A DNA stretch of 59,945 nucleotides from JBDNJM01 sp041687755 (GTDB lineage: Bacteria; Planctomycetota; UBA1135; GCA-002686595): the NCBI GenBank assembly GCA_041687755.1, contig JBDNJM010000192.1, forward strand, positions 1 to 59,945, given 5' to 3'. Shown here one piece after another: positions 8,836 through 17,934 of the stretch. Every line of letters begins with the position of its first letter. The stretch's first letter is position 1. The position numbers were made by a program, and so were the translations under genes. The notes under the pieces were generated by a model. It saw only the letters and a program-made list of their open reading frames with translations, did not search any database and was not told where the DNA came from.

Positions 8836-11046
8836 CTACTCGGCGAGCGTAAACGCGCCGTCCGGTAGCTCGACGCCGACCTCGTAGGACTCGACCTCGG
8901 TGATGATGCTCCCGATCATCGAGTTGGAGTACTCGCTCTGCATGGCGAAGGGCAGCAGCATGCCCTCGACGTCGCGGTAGTCGGCGTAGCTGGTGCGCGT
9001 GCCCATGCGGCCGACTCCCGGCAATAGGGAGACCGCGTCGATGCGGAACACCGTGCCTTCGTCGAGGTCGACCAGGACACTGTCGGCCGGCGCTGAAGTA
9101 TCGCCCAAGCGCACGACGAGGATGTGTTTGCCGGAGCCTTCGAGCTCCTGAATGACCTCGACGTGGTCGTACCAGTCGCTCCACTTGCCGAAGCGTGCGA
9201 GCAGGTGCTCGCTGCGGATCTGGTCGGCGAGTTGATCTTCAAGGAGCGCCGCAGGGCTCAAGTGCGAGGCGCTCCAGACCTCCTCCCCGTCGGAGGTGAT
9301 CTGCTCAAATTCCTTCCCGAAGGTCGCGTCGAAGCGGAACAGGTCCGGCCAGCCGTAGAGCGTCTCGAGCTTCCCTTCGCGCCCCGCTTTCGGCATCTCA
9401 AGCGTCCCGCGCATGCGCATCGGCCCCAGGGTCTCCAGCAGGTCGGCCCGGTGATTGGCCACCACGCGCGCGGAGATCTCCTCGAGCGCGACGAGCTCGC
9501 TAGAGGGCTCGAAGCGGAACTCCTGGTGCTCGCCGACGTGGTAGCCGACGACCTTGCCGCTCTCGTCGCGATCGAACGCGAACACGTTGATCGGCTCGTC
9601 GCGCAGCTTCCAGCGGTCTTCGCCGGTGTAGACCAGGGTGGCGACGGCCCTGCCCGGGATCTCGAGGGCGAGGTCGTCGCCGTCGCGAATGATCGCGCGG
9701 TACTTGTCGCCGGGGCCCTCCCAGTAGTAGCCGAGGTACTCCTCCAGCGGCGGCGCGAGCTCGTTGGGATTGAACGGCGCGCCGAGCAGCAGCTCGGACA
9801 GGGCCTCTTCGACGCGCAGGCCGGTCAGCGTCCCGCGCGACTGTGTGAAGTACAGCACCTGGGCGTCTTGCTCCGGGAAGTACCAGGCGTGGGTGCCGTC
9901 GGAGCCGGTGTGCCCGAAGACAGCCACCTGACGCTCGGGCTCGGCGCCCTCGGGGGCGTCGTCCTCGAGGCCGCCCTCATCGAGGGGCCGGGGCTGCGTC
10001 CAGAGCTGCATCAGGTACCCATAGTCCATGCGGGAGTCGGTGAACCCCGTTCCAGGGCCTAGCGGGTAGGGCCCGGGGGTCAGCGTCTTCCGCACGTAGC
10101 GCGCGCCGAGCAGTCGCTCGCGGCCGAGGCGCCCGCGGTTGGCCCAGAAGTTGAGGAACTTGGCGTAGTCCTCAAGCGTGGAGTACAGGCCTTGGGAGCC
10201 GAGAAAGAAGGGGAACAGCGGCGCATCCGTGGGGGTCCAGAAGCGGGTCCACGCATTGTTGCTGCCGACGTACTTGGATAGAGCGAGCTCGCGCAGCGGG
10301 TCGTCGAGCTCGAGCACGCAGGTGCTCTGGGTCATGCCGAGCGGGCCCAGTACGCGCTGCTCGACGAACTCCGCCGCGATCATGCCGCTCGCGATCTCGA
10401 TCAGGGCGGTCAGGGTGTCGGTGCCCTGGTCGCTGTAGTTGAACGCCGTGCCGGGCTCGAATTCGGGCTCGTGCCCTGCCCACAGGCCGGCGACGGCGCG
10501 GATGCTGTCGGTGCGCTCCCAGTCCATCGACATGATCAGGGACATGGGCAGCCCGCTGGTGTGCTGCAGCAGGTTCTCGACGGTGATCTCACGCGAGCCA
10601 TCGGTGTCGAACTCCGGCATGAAGGCGGAGATCTTGTCGTCGAGCTCGAGCTTGTTGTCGTCGATCAGCATCAGGATCGAGGCGGCGATCACAGGCTTCG
10701 TCATCGAGCGCACGCAGAACAGGCTGCCCGGCTCGAGCGGCGTCTCGTCCTCGCGGCTGCCCAGGCCGTAGCCCTCGTGCAGGACGGTGCGGCCGTTCTT
10801 GAGCACCATCAATTCGGCGCCGATGATCTCGCCGTCGTCCACGAAGCCCTGGACCATGGCATCGAGGCGCCCGAGCGCCTCGGGCGAGAGCCCCTCGGCG
10901 AGTGCGGTCGAGGGCGGGAAGGGCGCGGGCTCGGCTTGGACCGCCGGTGCCAGGGTGGCGGGTCCGGTAGCGGGCTCGGTAGCGGGCTCGGTGGCGGCCT
11001 GGGGCGTGAGCAGCAGGGTGCCAGCGGCCAGAAGTTGGATCAGCAT
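8836..11046 (-). CDS. Exported class C beta-lactamase-like serine hydrolase with long C-terminal region
   Basis: Predicted periplasmic serine hydrolase of the beta-lactamase/D-Ala-D-Ala carboxypeptidase/esterase superfamily (736 aa). A signal peptide is followed by a low-complexity linker (ATEPATEPATGPAT). The SxxK motif is SMTK, Ser114 and Lys117, and the YxN position is YSD at 203-205, so Asp replaces the usual Asn. After about residue 430, roughly 300 residues form a region unrelated to the catalytic fold, probably beta-rich (possible lipocalin-like or binding domain). The start codon directly abuts a run of ten C (sense strand), which places the ribosome site in a mutable tract. Confidence 0.8.
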   Translation of the reverse strand: MLIQLLAAGTLLLTPQAATEPATEPATGPATLAPAVQAEPAPFPPSTALAEGLSPEALGRLDAMVQGFVDDGEIIGAELMVLKNGRTVLHEGYGLGSREDETPLEPGSLFCVRSMTKPVIAASILMLIDDNKLELDDKISAFMPEFDTDGSREITVENLLQHTSGLPMSLIMSMDWERTDSIRAVAGLWAGHEPEFEPGTAFNYSDQGTDTLTALIEIASGMIAAEFVEQRVLGPLGMTQSTCVLELDDPLRELALSKYVGSNNAWTRFWTPTDAPLFPFFLGSQGLYSTLEDYAKFLNFWANRGRLGRERLLGARYVRKTLTPGPYPLGPGTGFTDSRMDYGYLMQLWTQPRPLDEGGLEDDAPEGAEPERQVAVFGHTGSDGTHAWYFPEQDAQVLYFTQSRGTLTGLRVEEALSELLLGAPFNPNELAPPLEEYLGYYWEGPGDKYRAIIRDGDDLALEIPGRAVATLVYTGEDRWKLRDEPINVFAFDRDESGKVVGYHVGEHQEFRFEPSSELVALEEISARVVANHRADLLETLGPMRMRGTLEMPKAGREGKLETLYGWPDLFRFDATFGKEFEQITSDGEEVWSASHLSPAALLEDQLADQIRSEHLLARFGKWSDWYDHVEVIQELEGSGKHILVVRLGDTSAPADSVLVDLDEGTVFRIDAVSLLPGVGRMGTRTSYADYRDVEGMLLPFAMQSEYSNSMIGSIITEVESYEVGVELPDGAFTLAE

Positions 11047-11220
11047 GGGGGGGGGGAATCAGCCAGGGAAGCGTGCAGCACGTCCGCTACGGGGCGGAAC
11101 AGGCGTGGGGGTAGTGGTGTCGATCGCGCCGGCCGGAGCTGTCGCGGCTATGGCTCTACCGCTGGGCGAGCGGGAACATTCGCGGGCCTTGGTGAAGACT
11201 TGGGTCCGGGGGGGGGAGAT

Positions 11221-11703
11221 TCAGGCCCCGGCCGAGCCCTCAGTGGGTGCCTTCTCGCCGGAGCGCACCGAGAGCAGGTGGAAGGGCACGAACCAGGCGG
11301 CGAGGATCAAGTAGGTCGCGTTCACGAAGTCGGGGAGCAGCCATCCGCTGAGCAACATCAGCCCGGCGGCGAACAACGAGACGGCGAGGAGGACGGCCGA
11401 GGCGGCCTTGGGGCTCAAGTGTCGCCGGATGGGGACCATCAGGGCCGAATCGGCCTCTTGAACCGTCCTGCACATGCGTGCCAGTAGAGACCCGTTCTTA
11501 CGGTGCTCGTCAGCGAGTTCGGCCGGTGCGCCCATGCGTTCTGTGGCGAGCGCGAACGCCTCGCGCTGATCGTGCCCACAGGCCAGCAACGCCTCGATCT
11601 CACAGTGCAGGTGGTCGCTGAGCTCGGCGATCTGCTCCTCGTGCTGGACCCCGCGCGGATGAACCTTGCGGCACCAGCCGTCGATGGCTCGATTCAGATC
11701 CAT
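11221..11703 (-). CDS. Membrane protein, cognate partner of a PadR regulator
   Basis: A 160-residue protein with a cytoplasmic N-terminal part (DLNRAIDGWCRKVH, then a helix with AELSDHLHCEIEALL) and two hydrophobic helices near residues 98-117 and 122-140. The N-terminal part resembles the permease-prefix/DUF1700-like domains that commonly lie directly behind padR genes. Its ATG overlaps the padR stop by one base (TGATG), so translation is coupled. Role unknown; probably a membrane anchor or sensor working with the regulator. Confidence 0.75.
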   Translation of the reverse strand: MDLNRAIDGWCRKVHPRGVQHEEQIAELSDHLHCEIEALLACGHDQREAFALATERMGAPAELADEHRKNGSLLARMCRTVQEADSALMVPIRRHLSPKAASAVLLAVSLFAAGLMLLSGWLLPDFVNATYLILAAWFVPFHLLSVRSGEKAPTEGSAGA

Positions 11704-12035
11704 CACGCGAGCCTCCCGGTCATGCGTTGGACGAGTGCGTGCGTCTCGTTCCACGCCTTGCGCTGGCGTTCGAGCTCGACCCGCCCCGCCTTCAGCAGTC
11801 GGTAGTACTTGCGCTTGCGCCCGGCCTCCGACTGTCCCCAGTACGCCTCGACCCACCCCTGCTTCTCAAGCCGGTGCAGGATCGGATACAGCATCCCGTC
11901 CGCCCACTCGAGCGCCCCGCCCGACGAATCGCGCACGTTGGCGATGATCTCGTATCCGTAACTGTCCCCCCGTCGCAGCAGGCCGAGGATGATGGGCGTG
12001 GCCGAGGCGGCGACGAGGTTCTTGGAGAGGGGCAT
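11703..12035 (-). CDS. PadR-family transcriptional regulator
   Basis: Short PadR-type winged-helix repressor (110 aa). Family hallmarks are visible: PIILGLLRRGDSYGYEI (recognition fold start), ADGMLYPILHRLEKQGWVEAYW (wing region) and RKYYRLLKAGR. The length equals the PadR subfamily 2, which ends in a single dimerisation helix. First gene of a two-gene operon with the membrane protein behind it; probably autoregulated through the repeats upstream. Confidence 0.92.
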   Translation of the reverse strand: MPLSKNLVAASATPIILGLLRRGDSYGYEIIANVRDSSGGALEWADGMLYPILHRLEKQGWVEAYWGQSEAGRKRKYYRLLKAGRVELERQRKAWNETHALVQRMTGRLA

Positions 12036-12060
12036 GGTGGGCGGTGAGGCTTCGGTTCAA

Positions 12061-12120
12061 GCCTAGATACGTAGCCAGCCTAGGTATGTTTTGAGTCTTG
12101 CCTAGGTTTCCTATGTACGT
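12061..12120 (-). promoter_or_regulatory. Probable PadR operator/promoter region
   Basis: Three copies of GCCTAGRT at 12061, 12078 and 12100 (the latter two identical, with palindromic CCTAGG cores), and TACGTAGCC near 12069 facing CTATGTACGTGGC near 12111. They lie 25-85 bases before the padR start. The stretch is unusually AT-rich for this window. Operator role is inferred from position. Confidence 0.45.
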
Positions 12121-12354
12121 GGCCCATTCTGCGCCACAAGGTCCTTTCTTGTAAATAGTTATGGTGGACGCGGCCGCGTGCGGGATTCCTGACGAGAGGC
12201 TTCGACAGCCTCGAGGTGCCCTGCGGATCGTGCGCCTCAGCAGGACCCGGGTTGCGATGCTCGCTGGGCAGAAACGACGGCGGCGGATCGCGGCCGTTGT
12301 TGCGCCCCCGACTACCGACGGGTGCTCGCGCCCGGCACAGCAGTTCGTCAGGCG
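12121..12354. other. Intergenic stretch
   Basis: Between the padR upstream region and the end of the leftward propeller gene. Short open frames here have no recognisable sequence. Nothing else seen. Confidence 0.5.
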
Positions 12355-13392
12355 TCAGCGCCAGTCCAGCTCGGAGCCGTAGCCGATCGAGTCCTGGAGC
12401 ACTTCCTCGGTGCCGACCGCGGGGTCGAGCAGGACCAACCGAGCGCCTTCCGTGCGTGCGATTCGGTCGCCGTCGGGGCTCCAGGCGAGGTGCCACGGGA
12501 CGTCCACCACGGCAAAGCTGCTCGGCTCGCCAGCGAGGGGCACCACGAGCATCGAGTAGTGCTCTTCGCCATCGGCAGAGGTGGACGGGGGCTCGTGCCC
12601 GACGACGGCGAGGGCGGAGCTGTCGGGCGACCAAGCGGGTGCGACGTGGTTCGAGAGGCCTTGGATGAGGAGCCGTGGCTCGCCGCCTGTGGCGGGGATC
12701 ACGTACAGGGCGCCGCCCGCCTGGAACGCGATCCGCTCGCCGTTCGGCGACCAGCTGAGCTGTTCGACGTTCGCGCCCAGCTCGGTCAGGCGCTCGCGGG
12801 CTCCGGACTCGACGTCGATCAGCTCCAGCTCCGCGAGGCGCTCGACCCAGATCACATGACCGGTGTTCTGAACCTCTCGGCTGACCTCCGCCGCGACGGC
12901 GAGTTGTCGGCCGTCGGCGGACCATGCGAGCCACTGGGCGTCGAACCCGGCCTCCGTGGTCAGCCGGCGCGGTGCCGCCTCACCGTTCGCGGGGACCACG
13001 TACACGCCGCCGGTGCCCACGGTCCAGCCGTCGATGTGGAACGCGATCCGGTCCCCCTGCGGCGACCAAGTCGCGCCGCTGATGGCCCCCTCGATCCCGA
13101 GCGGCGGGAGCTCGCGGACAACGCCCTCATCGGTGGCGATCCGCAGCTTCGGGACACCGCCGAAGTTGCTGGCCATCAAGAAGTGGCCGCGACTCGGGGA
13201 CCACTGCAGCCCGCCGAGGCCGCCGCCCTCCAGCGCGATCAGGGTTCGGGTGTCGTGCTCGCGATGCCAGACGCCGACGGTCTCGTCGTTCTTGTACAGG
13301 AGCCCGCCGGGGCCCTCGGCTTCGAAGCTCCCCGGGAGGTTCGAGCAGGCGGGAGCGGCGATCCAGGCGAGGAGCAGGGCGAGGAGCTTCAT
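12355..13392 (-). CDS. TolB/WD40-type beta-propeller lipoprotein
   Basis: Likely periplasmic lipoprotein (345 aa from the ATG at 13392; the open frame runs on to 13443). Signal MKLLALLLAWIAAPAC ends in a lipobox-like APAC. The mature part consists of repeats with the PD40/TolB signature SPDGxRIAF, seen as WSPQGDRIAFHID, WSADGRQLAVAAE, WSPNGERIAFQAG, WSPDSSALAVVG and WSPDGDRIARTEG, so at least five propeller blades. Such proteins bind other proteins or polymers; no enzymatic role is seen. Confidence 0.8.
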   Translation of the reverse strand: MKLLALLLAWIAAPACSNLPGSFEAEGPGGLLYKNDETVGVWHREHDTRTLIALEGGGLGGLQWSPSRGHFLMASNFGGVPKLRIATDEGVVRELPPLGIEGAISGATWSPQGDRIAFHIDGWTVGTGGVYVVPANGEAAPRRLTTEAGFDAQWLAWSADGRQLAVAAEVSREVQNTGHVIWVERLAELELIDVESGARERLTELGANVEQLSWSPNGERIAFQAGGALYVIPATGGEPRLLIQGLSNHVAPAWSPDSSALAVVGHEPPSTSADGEEHYSMLVVPLAGEPSSFAVVDVPWHLAWSPDGDRIARTEGARLVLLDPAVGTEEVLQDSIGYGSELDWR

Positions 13393-13523
13393 CGGAGGAC
13401 AACGACGCAATGGAAGGGAGTCCTGGCTTGAACTCTGAATCATCGCACGCGGGCCCGAGGTTCTGCCAACCCCGGATGCGGCGGTGGGGTCGAACCGTGC
13501 GGTGGGGGGCTACCCTGCTCCTC

Positions 13524-14486
13524 ATGCTGCACTTAGACGCTTGCTCTCGGATCGGCCTCCCCGCCGCTCTGCTTCTCGGCGCCTGCGCGGGTCCGGCCGG
13601 CTCGGGGCTCCCCGTCTCAACAGAGGCCTACGCCGACGTGCAGACCTACGAGCAGCACAGCGCCCGGCTGCAGCACTTCGAGCTGCCCGTCGGTCGGCTC
13701 GCCTACGTGGACGAAGGGCAGGGGCCGGTCGTGGTCTTGGTGCACGGCATCCCGACCTCGTCCTGGATGTACCGCAAGGTCACCGCGCAGCTCGTTGAGG
13801 ACGGGTACCGGGTCATCGCCCCGGACCTGCTCGGCCTCGGATCAAGCAGCCGCGAGGCCGACGAACTCCTGACCGTCGAGGCCCAGGCCGAGCACCTGGC
13901 CGCGCTGCTCGTCGACCACTTGTCTCTGGAGAACTGGATCCACGTCGTGCACGACTTCGGCGGACCGATCACGTGGGAACTGATGGAGGACCCGCGCTGC
14001 TCGATTCGCAGGCTCGTGATTCTCGACACCTTCGCGTTCGATCGCGGTTGGCAGCCTGAGCTGAACGGAGTCACCAAGGTGGCGATGGAGTTGGGCATGA
14101 GCGGCGCCTTTGACGATGCGTTCTACGCGCTGGCGATTCGCGGGATGGTGGCCCAGGCCGAGGTCGCGACCGACTTCATGCTCCGCGGGTACTGCGCGCC
14201 GATGGTCGCGGGCGGCGACGCGGCCTACCGCTGCCTCTACTACGCCTCGAACGAACTGCTGCTGGAGCTTCCGCGGTACCAGGAGACCCTGCGCGCGTAC
14301 CGGGGGCGGGACGTGCACCTTGTCTGGGGTCGCCACGACGAGTTCTTGTCGGCAACGGATCAGCTCGAGCAGTTCGCGGAGCTTCTCGAGGTGCCCTCGG
14401 ATCGCATCGAGATCGTGGAAGACGCGAGCCATCTGGTAGCGGACGAAGCGCCCGAGGCGGTCGTACGGGCGGTCGTCGATCGCTGA
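13524..14486 (+). CDS. Haloalkane-dehalogenase/epoxide-hydrolase-like lipoprotein
   Basis: Alpha/beta hydrolase (320 aa) with an unusual export signal: MLHLDACSRIGLPAALLLGAC, Cys21 a likely lipidation site. The core has HGIPTSS (oxyanion hole), the nucleophile elbow HDFGGPI with Asp144, and DASHLV near 303 with the catalytic His. An Asp nucleophile with HGxP fits haloalkane dehalogenases and epoxide hydrolases rather than Ser esterases. Most characterised members are cytoplasmic or plainly periplasmic, so the lipoprotein form is notable. Divergent from the propeller gene. Confidence 0.8.
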   Translation: MLHLDACSRIGLPAALLLGACAGPAGSGLPVSTEAYADVQTYEQHSARLQHFELPVGRLAYVDEGQGPVVVLVHGIPTSSWMYRKVTAQLVEDGYRVIAPDLLGLGSSSREADELLTVEAQAEHLAALLVDHLSLENWIHVVHDFGGPITWELMEDPRCSIRRLVILDTFAFDRGWQPELNGVTKVAMELGMSGAFDDAFYALAIRGMVAQAEVATDFMLRGYCAPMVAGGDAAYRCLYYASNELLLELPRYQETLRAYRGRDVHLVWGRHDEFLSATDQLEQFAELLEVPSDRIEIVEDASHLVADEAPEAVVRAVVDR

Positions 14487-15030
14487 CGGGTAGGCGCCCA
14501 AGCGAACCGGAGGGCGTCGGCTCAGCACTGGCGCTACCAGGCCGCGAGCGTGCAGGTCCGCGACGGCGACGTTGACGAAGCGCGCTCGGGTCAAGAGCAG
14601 CATCCGGACGGGTCGGCAAGGGGGCCGTCGAGGATCAATAGCCCATTTTTCGAGGGGTCCTCCCGGATTCGGGCCGGTGTCTGTGCGAAGCATGCCCTGG
14701 TTCGCTCGGCTCTGTTGGGGACTCTGTCGTGAGGGTCAGGGCTCGCAGGGCCGCTCTCCGTTGCGGCTCTCCGGTTCAATGAATTTCCCCCAGTGGATCG
14801 CTCAAGTGCCGGAGTCTCGGGATCCCTTGTCACCCGCGCAGCCTCCTTGTGGAGCAAGCCAATAGGGCCGCCCAATCACTGTCATTCCGGGCTCCCAGGG
14901 CGTATAGCTCCCGTATTCTTGTCACCTTGCCGGACCGCTCCACCTGGCCTAAGTCTGCTGATCCGAGCCTTCCACTCCGGCGCCCGCCTCTCCCGCAGCG
15001 GGCCTGGAAGAATCCTCACGAACCCCTTTG
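14487..15030. other. Intergenic stretch of 544 bases
   Basis: No convincing gene. Open frames on both strands are short or lack recognisable motifs. The last 200 bases are somewhat less GC-rich and probably hold the promoter of the catalase-peroxidase gene. Confidence 0.5.
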
Positions 15031-17391
15031 ATGATCATGACCTCGAAGACCCATTTTGCTCGTGCCCTCTCGGGCCTCGCCGTGCTGAGCGTCGCTTCAT
15101 GCGCCTCCCAGGACTCCGCCCGCACCGGCTCCACCGGCGTGACGACGGAAGTCAGCGCAGCGACCGGCCAGGAAGCGGCGGTGTGCCCCGTGATGGGGAA
15201 CCTGCTGGGTCAGCCCGGAGCACAGCTCGTCTCGCAAGACGAGTACCCGGAATCGTCGGGCCCCCAGACCAACCAGGACTGGTGGCCGAACATGCTCGAC
15301 CTCTCGATCCTGCACATGAACACCGCCCAGGCGGATCCGTTGGGCGCGGAGTTCGACTACGCCGAGGAGTTCGCGAAGCTCGACCTCGCGGCGGTCAAGG
15401 CCGACATCGAGCAGATCATGACCACCACCCAAGACTGGTGGCCGGCCGACTGGGGACACTACGGCCCGTTCTTCATCCGCATGGCCTGGCATAGCGCCGG
15501 CACCTACCGCACCACCGACGGCCGCGGCGGCTCGGCCGACGGCACGCAGCGCTTCGCGCCGCTCAACAGCTGGCCTGACAACGGCAACCTCGACAAGGCC
15601 CGCCGCTTGCTTTGGCCGATCAAGCAGAAGTACGGACAGAGCCTCTCCTGGGCCGACTTGATGATCCTGGCGGGCAACTGCGCGCTCGAGTCTTCAGGCT
15701 TCGAGACCTTCGGCTTCGCCGGGGGTCGCGAAGACGTTTGGGAGCCGCAGAACGACATCTACTGGGGCTCGGAGGGCGAGTGGCTCACCTCCAAGCGCTA
15801 CAGCGGTGACCGCGAGCTCGAGAACCCCCTGGCCGCGGTTGTGATGGGACTCATCTACGTCAACCCGGAGGGCCCGAACGGCAACCCGGATCCGTTGCTT
15901 GCCGCGATCGACATCCGCGAGACCTTCGCGCGCATGGCGATGAACGACGAGGAGACCGTCGCGCTGATCGCGGGCGGCCACACGCTCGGCAAGGCCCACG
16001 GCGCGGCGACGCCCAACGGGCACGTCGGCCCGGCGCCCGAGGGCGCCAGCCTCGAAGAGCAGGGCTTCGGCTGGACCAACTCCTACGGCTCCGGCAAGGG
16101 CGGCGACACGATCACCAGCGGCCTAGAGGGCGCGTGGACCTCGACCCCGATCGAGTGGAGCAGCGGGTACTTCGACAACCTGTACCGCTACGAGTGGGAG
16201 CTGACCAAGAGCCCCGCCGGCGCGCAGCAGTGGAAGCCCAAGGACGGCCGCGGCCAGACCGTGCCCGACGCTCACGACCCGTCGAAGCTCAATCAGCCGA
16301 TGATGCTGACGACGGACCTCGCGCTGATCATGGACCCGATCTATGCGCCGATCTCCAAGCGCTTCCACGAGAACCCGGACCAGCTCGACGAGGCCTTCGC
16401 GCGCGCCTGGTACAAGCTCACGCACCGCGACATGGGCCCCGTCTCGAGGCTGCTCGGCCCGGAAGTCGCGCCGGTCCAGATCTGGCAGGATCCCGTTCCG
16501 GACGTCGACCACGCGCTGATTGATGCGGGCGACGTCGCCTCCCTCGAGGCCGACATCCTGGGCTCTGGTCTGACCGTGCAGCAGCTGGTCTCGACCGCTT
16601 GGGCCTCTGCGGTGACCTACCGCGACAGCGACAAGCGCGGCGGCGCGAACGGCGCCCGACTGCGTCTCGCGCCCCAAAGTGACTGGGCGGTCAACAACAC
16701 CGCCCAGCTCGGCAACGTGCTCGGGACCCTCGGGCGCATCCAAGCCCGCTTCAACAGCGCCCAGGCGGGCGACAAGAAGGTCTCCCTGGCCGACCTCATC
16801 GTCCTCGGTGGCAGCGCCGCGGTCGAGCAGGCCGCCGCCGACGCGGGCTTCGAAATCGAAGTCCCGTTCACTCCCGGCCGCACCGACGCGACCGCTGAAA
16901 TGACCGACGCGGAGTCCTTCGCGCCGCTCGAGCCCGTCACCGACGCCTTCCGCAACTACGCGGGCGAGCGCAGCTGGCGCCGCCTCGAAGTCGCGATGGT
17001 CGACCAGTCGAACCAGCTGACCCTGACCGCGCCGGAGATGACCGTGCTCGTCGGCGGCATGCGCGCCCTGGGCGCAAACTTCGACGGCTCGGCCAACGGC
17101 GTCTTTACCGATCGTCCGGGCGTCCTCTCGAACGACTTCTTCGTCAACCTGCTCGACATAAGCACGGTCTGGGCGCAAGCGCCCGAGTCGAACGTGTACG
17201 AGGGCCGCGACCGCAGCACCGGCGAGGTCAAGTGGACGGCGACTCCCGTCGACCTGGTCTTCGGCTCGAACTCGCAGCTGCGCGGTTTGGCCGAGGTCTA
17301 CGCGAGCGCCGACGGCCCCGAGCGCCTCGCGAACGACTTCGCGGCGGCGTTCGCCAAGGTCATGGACCTGGATCGCTTCGACGTGAAGTAG
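15031..17391 (+). CDS. katG: Catalase-peroxidase with lipoprotein signal
   Basis: Bifunctional haem catalase/peroxidase that removes hydrogen peroxide (786 aa). Distal pocket IRMAWHSAGTYR gives Arg150, Trp153 and His154; the proximal haem ligand is in GGHTLGKAHGA, His317. The Tyr of the Met-Tyr-Trp adduct is in LIYVNPEGPNGNPDP. The second, haem-free half is complete. Unlike cytosolic KatG, the protein starts with RALSGLAVLSVASCAS, a lipobox-ended signal with Cys24, so it is probably exported and membrane anchored. Start chosen at ATG 15031; ATG 15037 is equally possible and leaves the signal intact. Followed by a strong terminator. Confidence 0.95.
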   Translation: MIMTSKTHFARALSGLAVLSVASCASQDSARTGSTGVTTEVSAATGQEAAVCPVMGNLLGQPGAQLVSQDEYPESSGPQTNQDWWPNMLDLSILHMNTAQADPLGAEFDYAEEFAKLDLAAVKADIEQIMTTTQDWWPADWGHYGPFFIRMAWHSAGTYRTTDGRGGSADGTQRFAPLNSWPDNGNLDKARRLLWPIKQKYGQSLSWADLMILAGNCALESSGFETFGFAGGREDVWEPQNDIYWGSEGEWLTSKRYSGDRELENPLAAVVMGLIYVNPEGPNGNPDPLLAAIDIRETFARMAMNDEETVALIAGGHTLGKAHGAATPNGHVGPAPEGASLEEQGFGWTNSYGSGKGGDTITSGLEGAWTSTPIEWSSGYFDNLYRYEWELTKSPAGAQQWKPKDGRGQTVPDAHDPSKLNQPMMLTTDLALIMDPIYAPISKRFHENPDQLDEAFARAWYKLTHRDMGPVSRLLGPEVAPVQIWQDPVPDVDHALIDAGDVASLEADILGSGLTVQQLVSTAWASAVTYRDSDKRGGANGARLRLAPQSDWAVNNTAQLGNVLGTLGRIQARFNSAQAGDKKVSLADLIVLGGSAAVEQAAADAGFEIEVPFTPGRTDATAEMTDAESFAPLEPVTDAFRNYAGERSWRRLEVAMVDQSNQLTLTAPEMTVLVGGMRALGANFDGSANGVFTDRPGVLSNDFFVNLLDISTVWAQAPESNVYEGRDRSTGEVKWTATPVDLVFGSNSQLRGLAEVYASADGPERLANDFAAAFAKVMDLDRFDVK

Positions 17392-17421
17392 TCGCGTCCG
17401 CTCGGGACCGAACGAGAACGA

Positions 17422-17456
17422 GGGCCGGAGCGGCGGGAGCCGTTCCGGCCCCTTTT
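17422..17456 (+). terminator. Rho-independent terminator of katG
   Basis: 13-bp stem (GGGCCGGAGCGGC at 17422-17434 against 17439-17451, one G-T wobble pair), GGGA loop, then CTTTT. It is 30 bases after the katG stop. Confidence 0.85.
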
Positions 17457-17934
17457 CTATACGCAGCGAGGCGCCGGGCTTTGTCGGCGCGCGATGCCAG
17501 CCATGGTCGGTGGTGGTCGCCGCGCCTCGGGCCTGGAGTCCCCCGATTTTGGGCAGGGGACCGAAGGACTCGAGCGGGGCCTCGAAGCGGGGTCTAGGGC
17601 AGGTTTCCCGCAGGGGAGGTCTTGACCGTTAGCTGCCCCCGGGCCGGACCTGACGGCCAGGCCGCGGTCGTGGTTGCACGCTTGGCGGTGGTCAGCCGAT
17701 ACCCCGTCGCGGGCGGCAGCGGACCCGGCGCCCGGGAGCAGGCCTGCATTCCGGTGCAGCGGGGGGACTCGCCGAGACCAGGACTCCGCCTGCCCGTCCC
17801 GAGCGGAGCGAGAGAATCACCGCGTTTTCTGGCGTTCGCTCCGGCGGTGCGCGTTGAACAGGTGGGCCGCCGTTCTTCGGGGGCTCCGCCGGCCCGGAGC
17901 CCCCTCTGCTCAACCCTCGAGACGGTCCTGCCAC
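17457..17934. other. Intergenic stretch of 478 bases
   Basis: No gene recognised. Open frames through this stretch are continuations of frames from the neighbouring genes. Presumably holds the promoter of the collar/NHL gene pair. Confidence 0.4.

Noticed and set aside
14572..14865. 97-codon open frame in the gap before katG
   Set aside because: No recognisable motif, no good ribosome site, overlaps open frames on the other strand with equal lack of signal.
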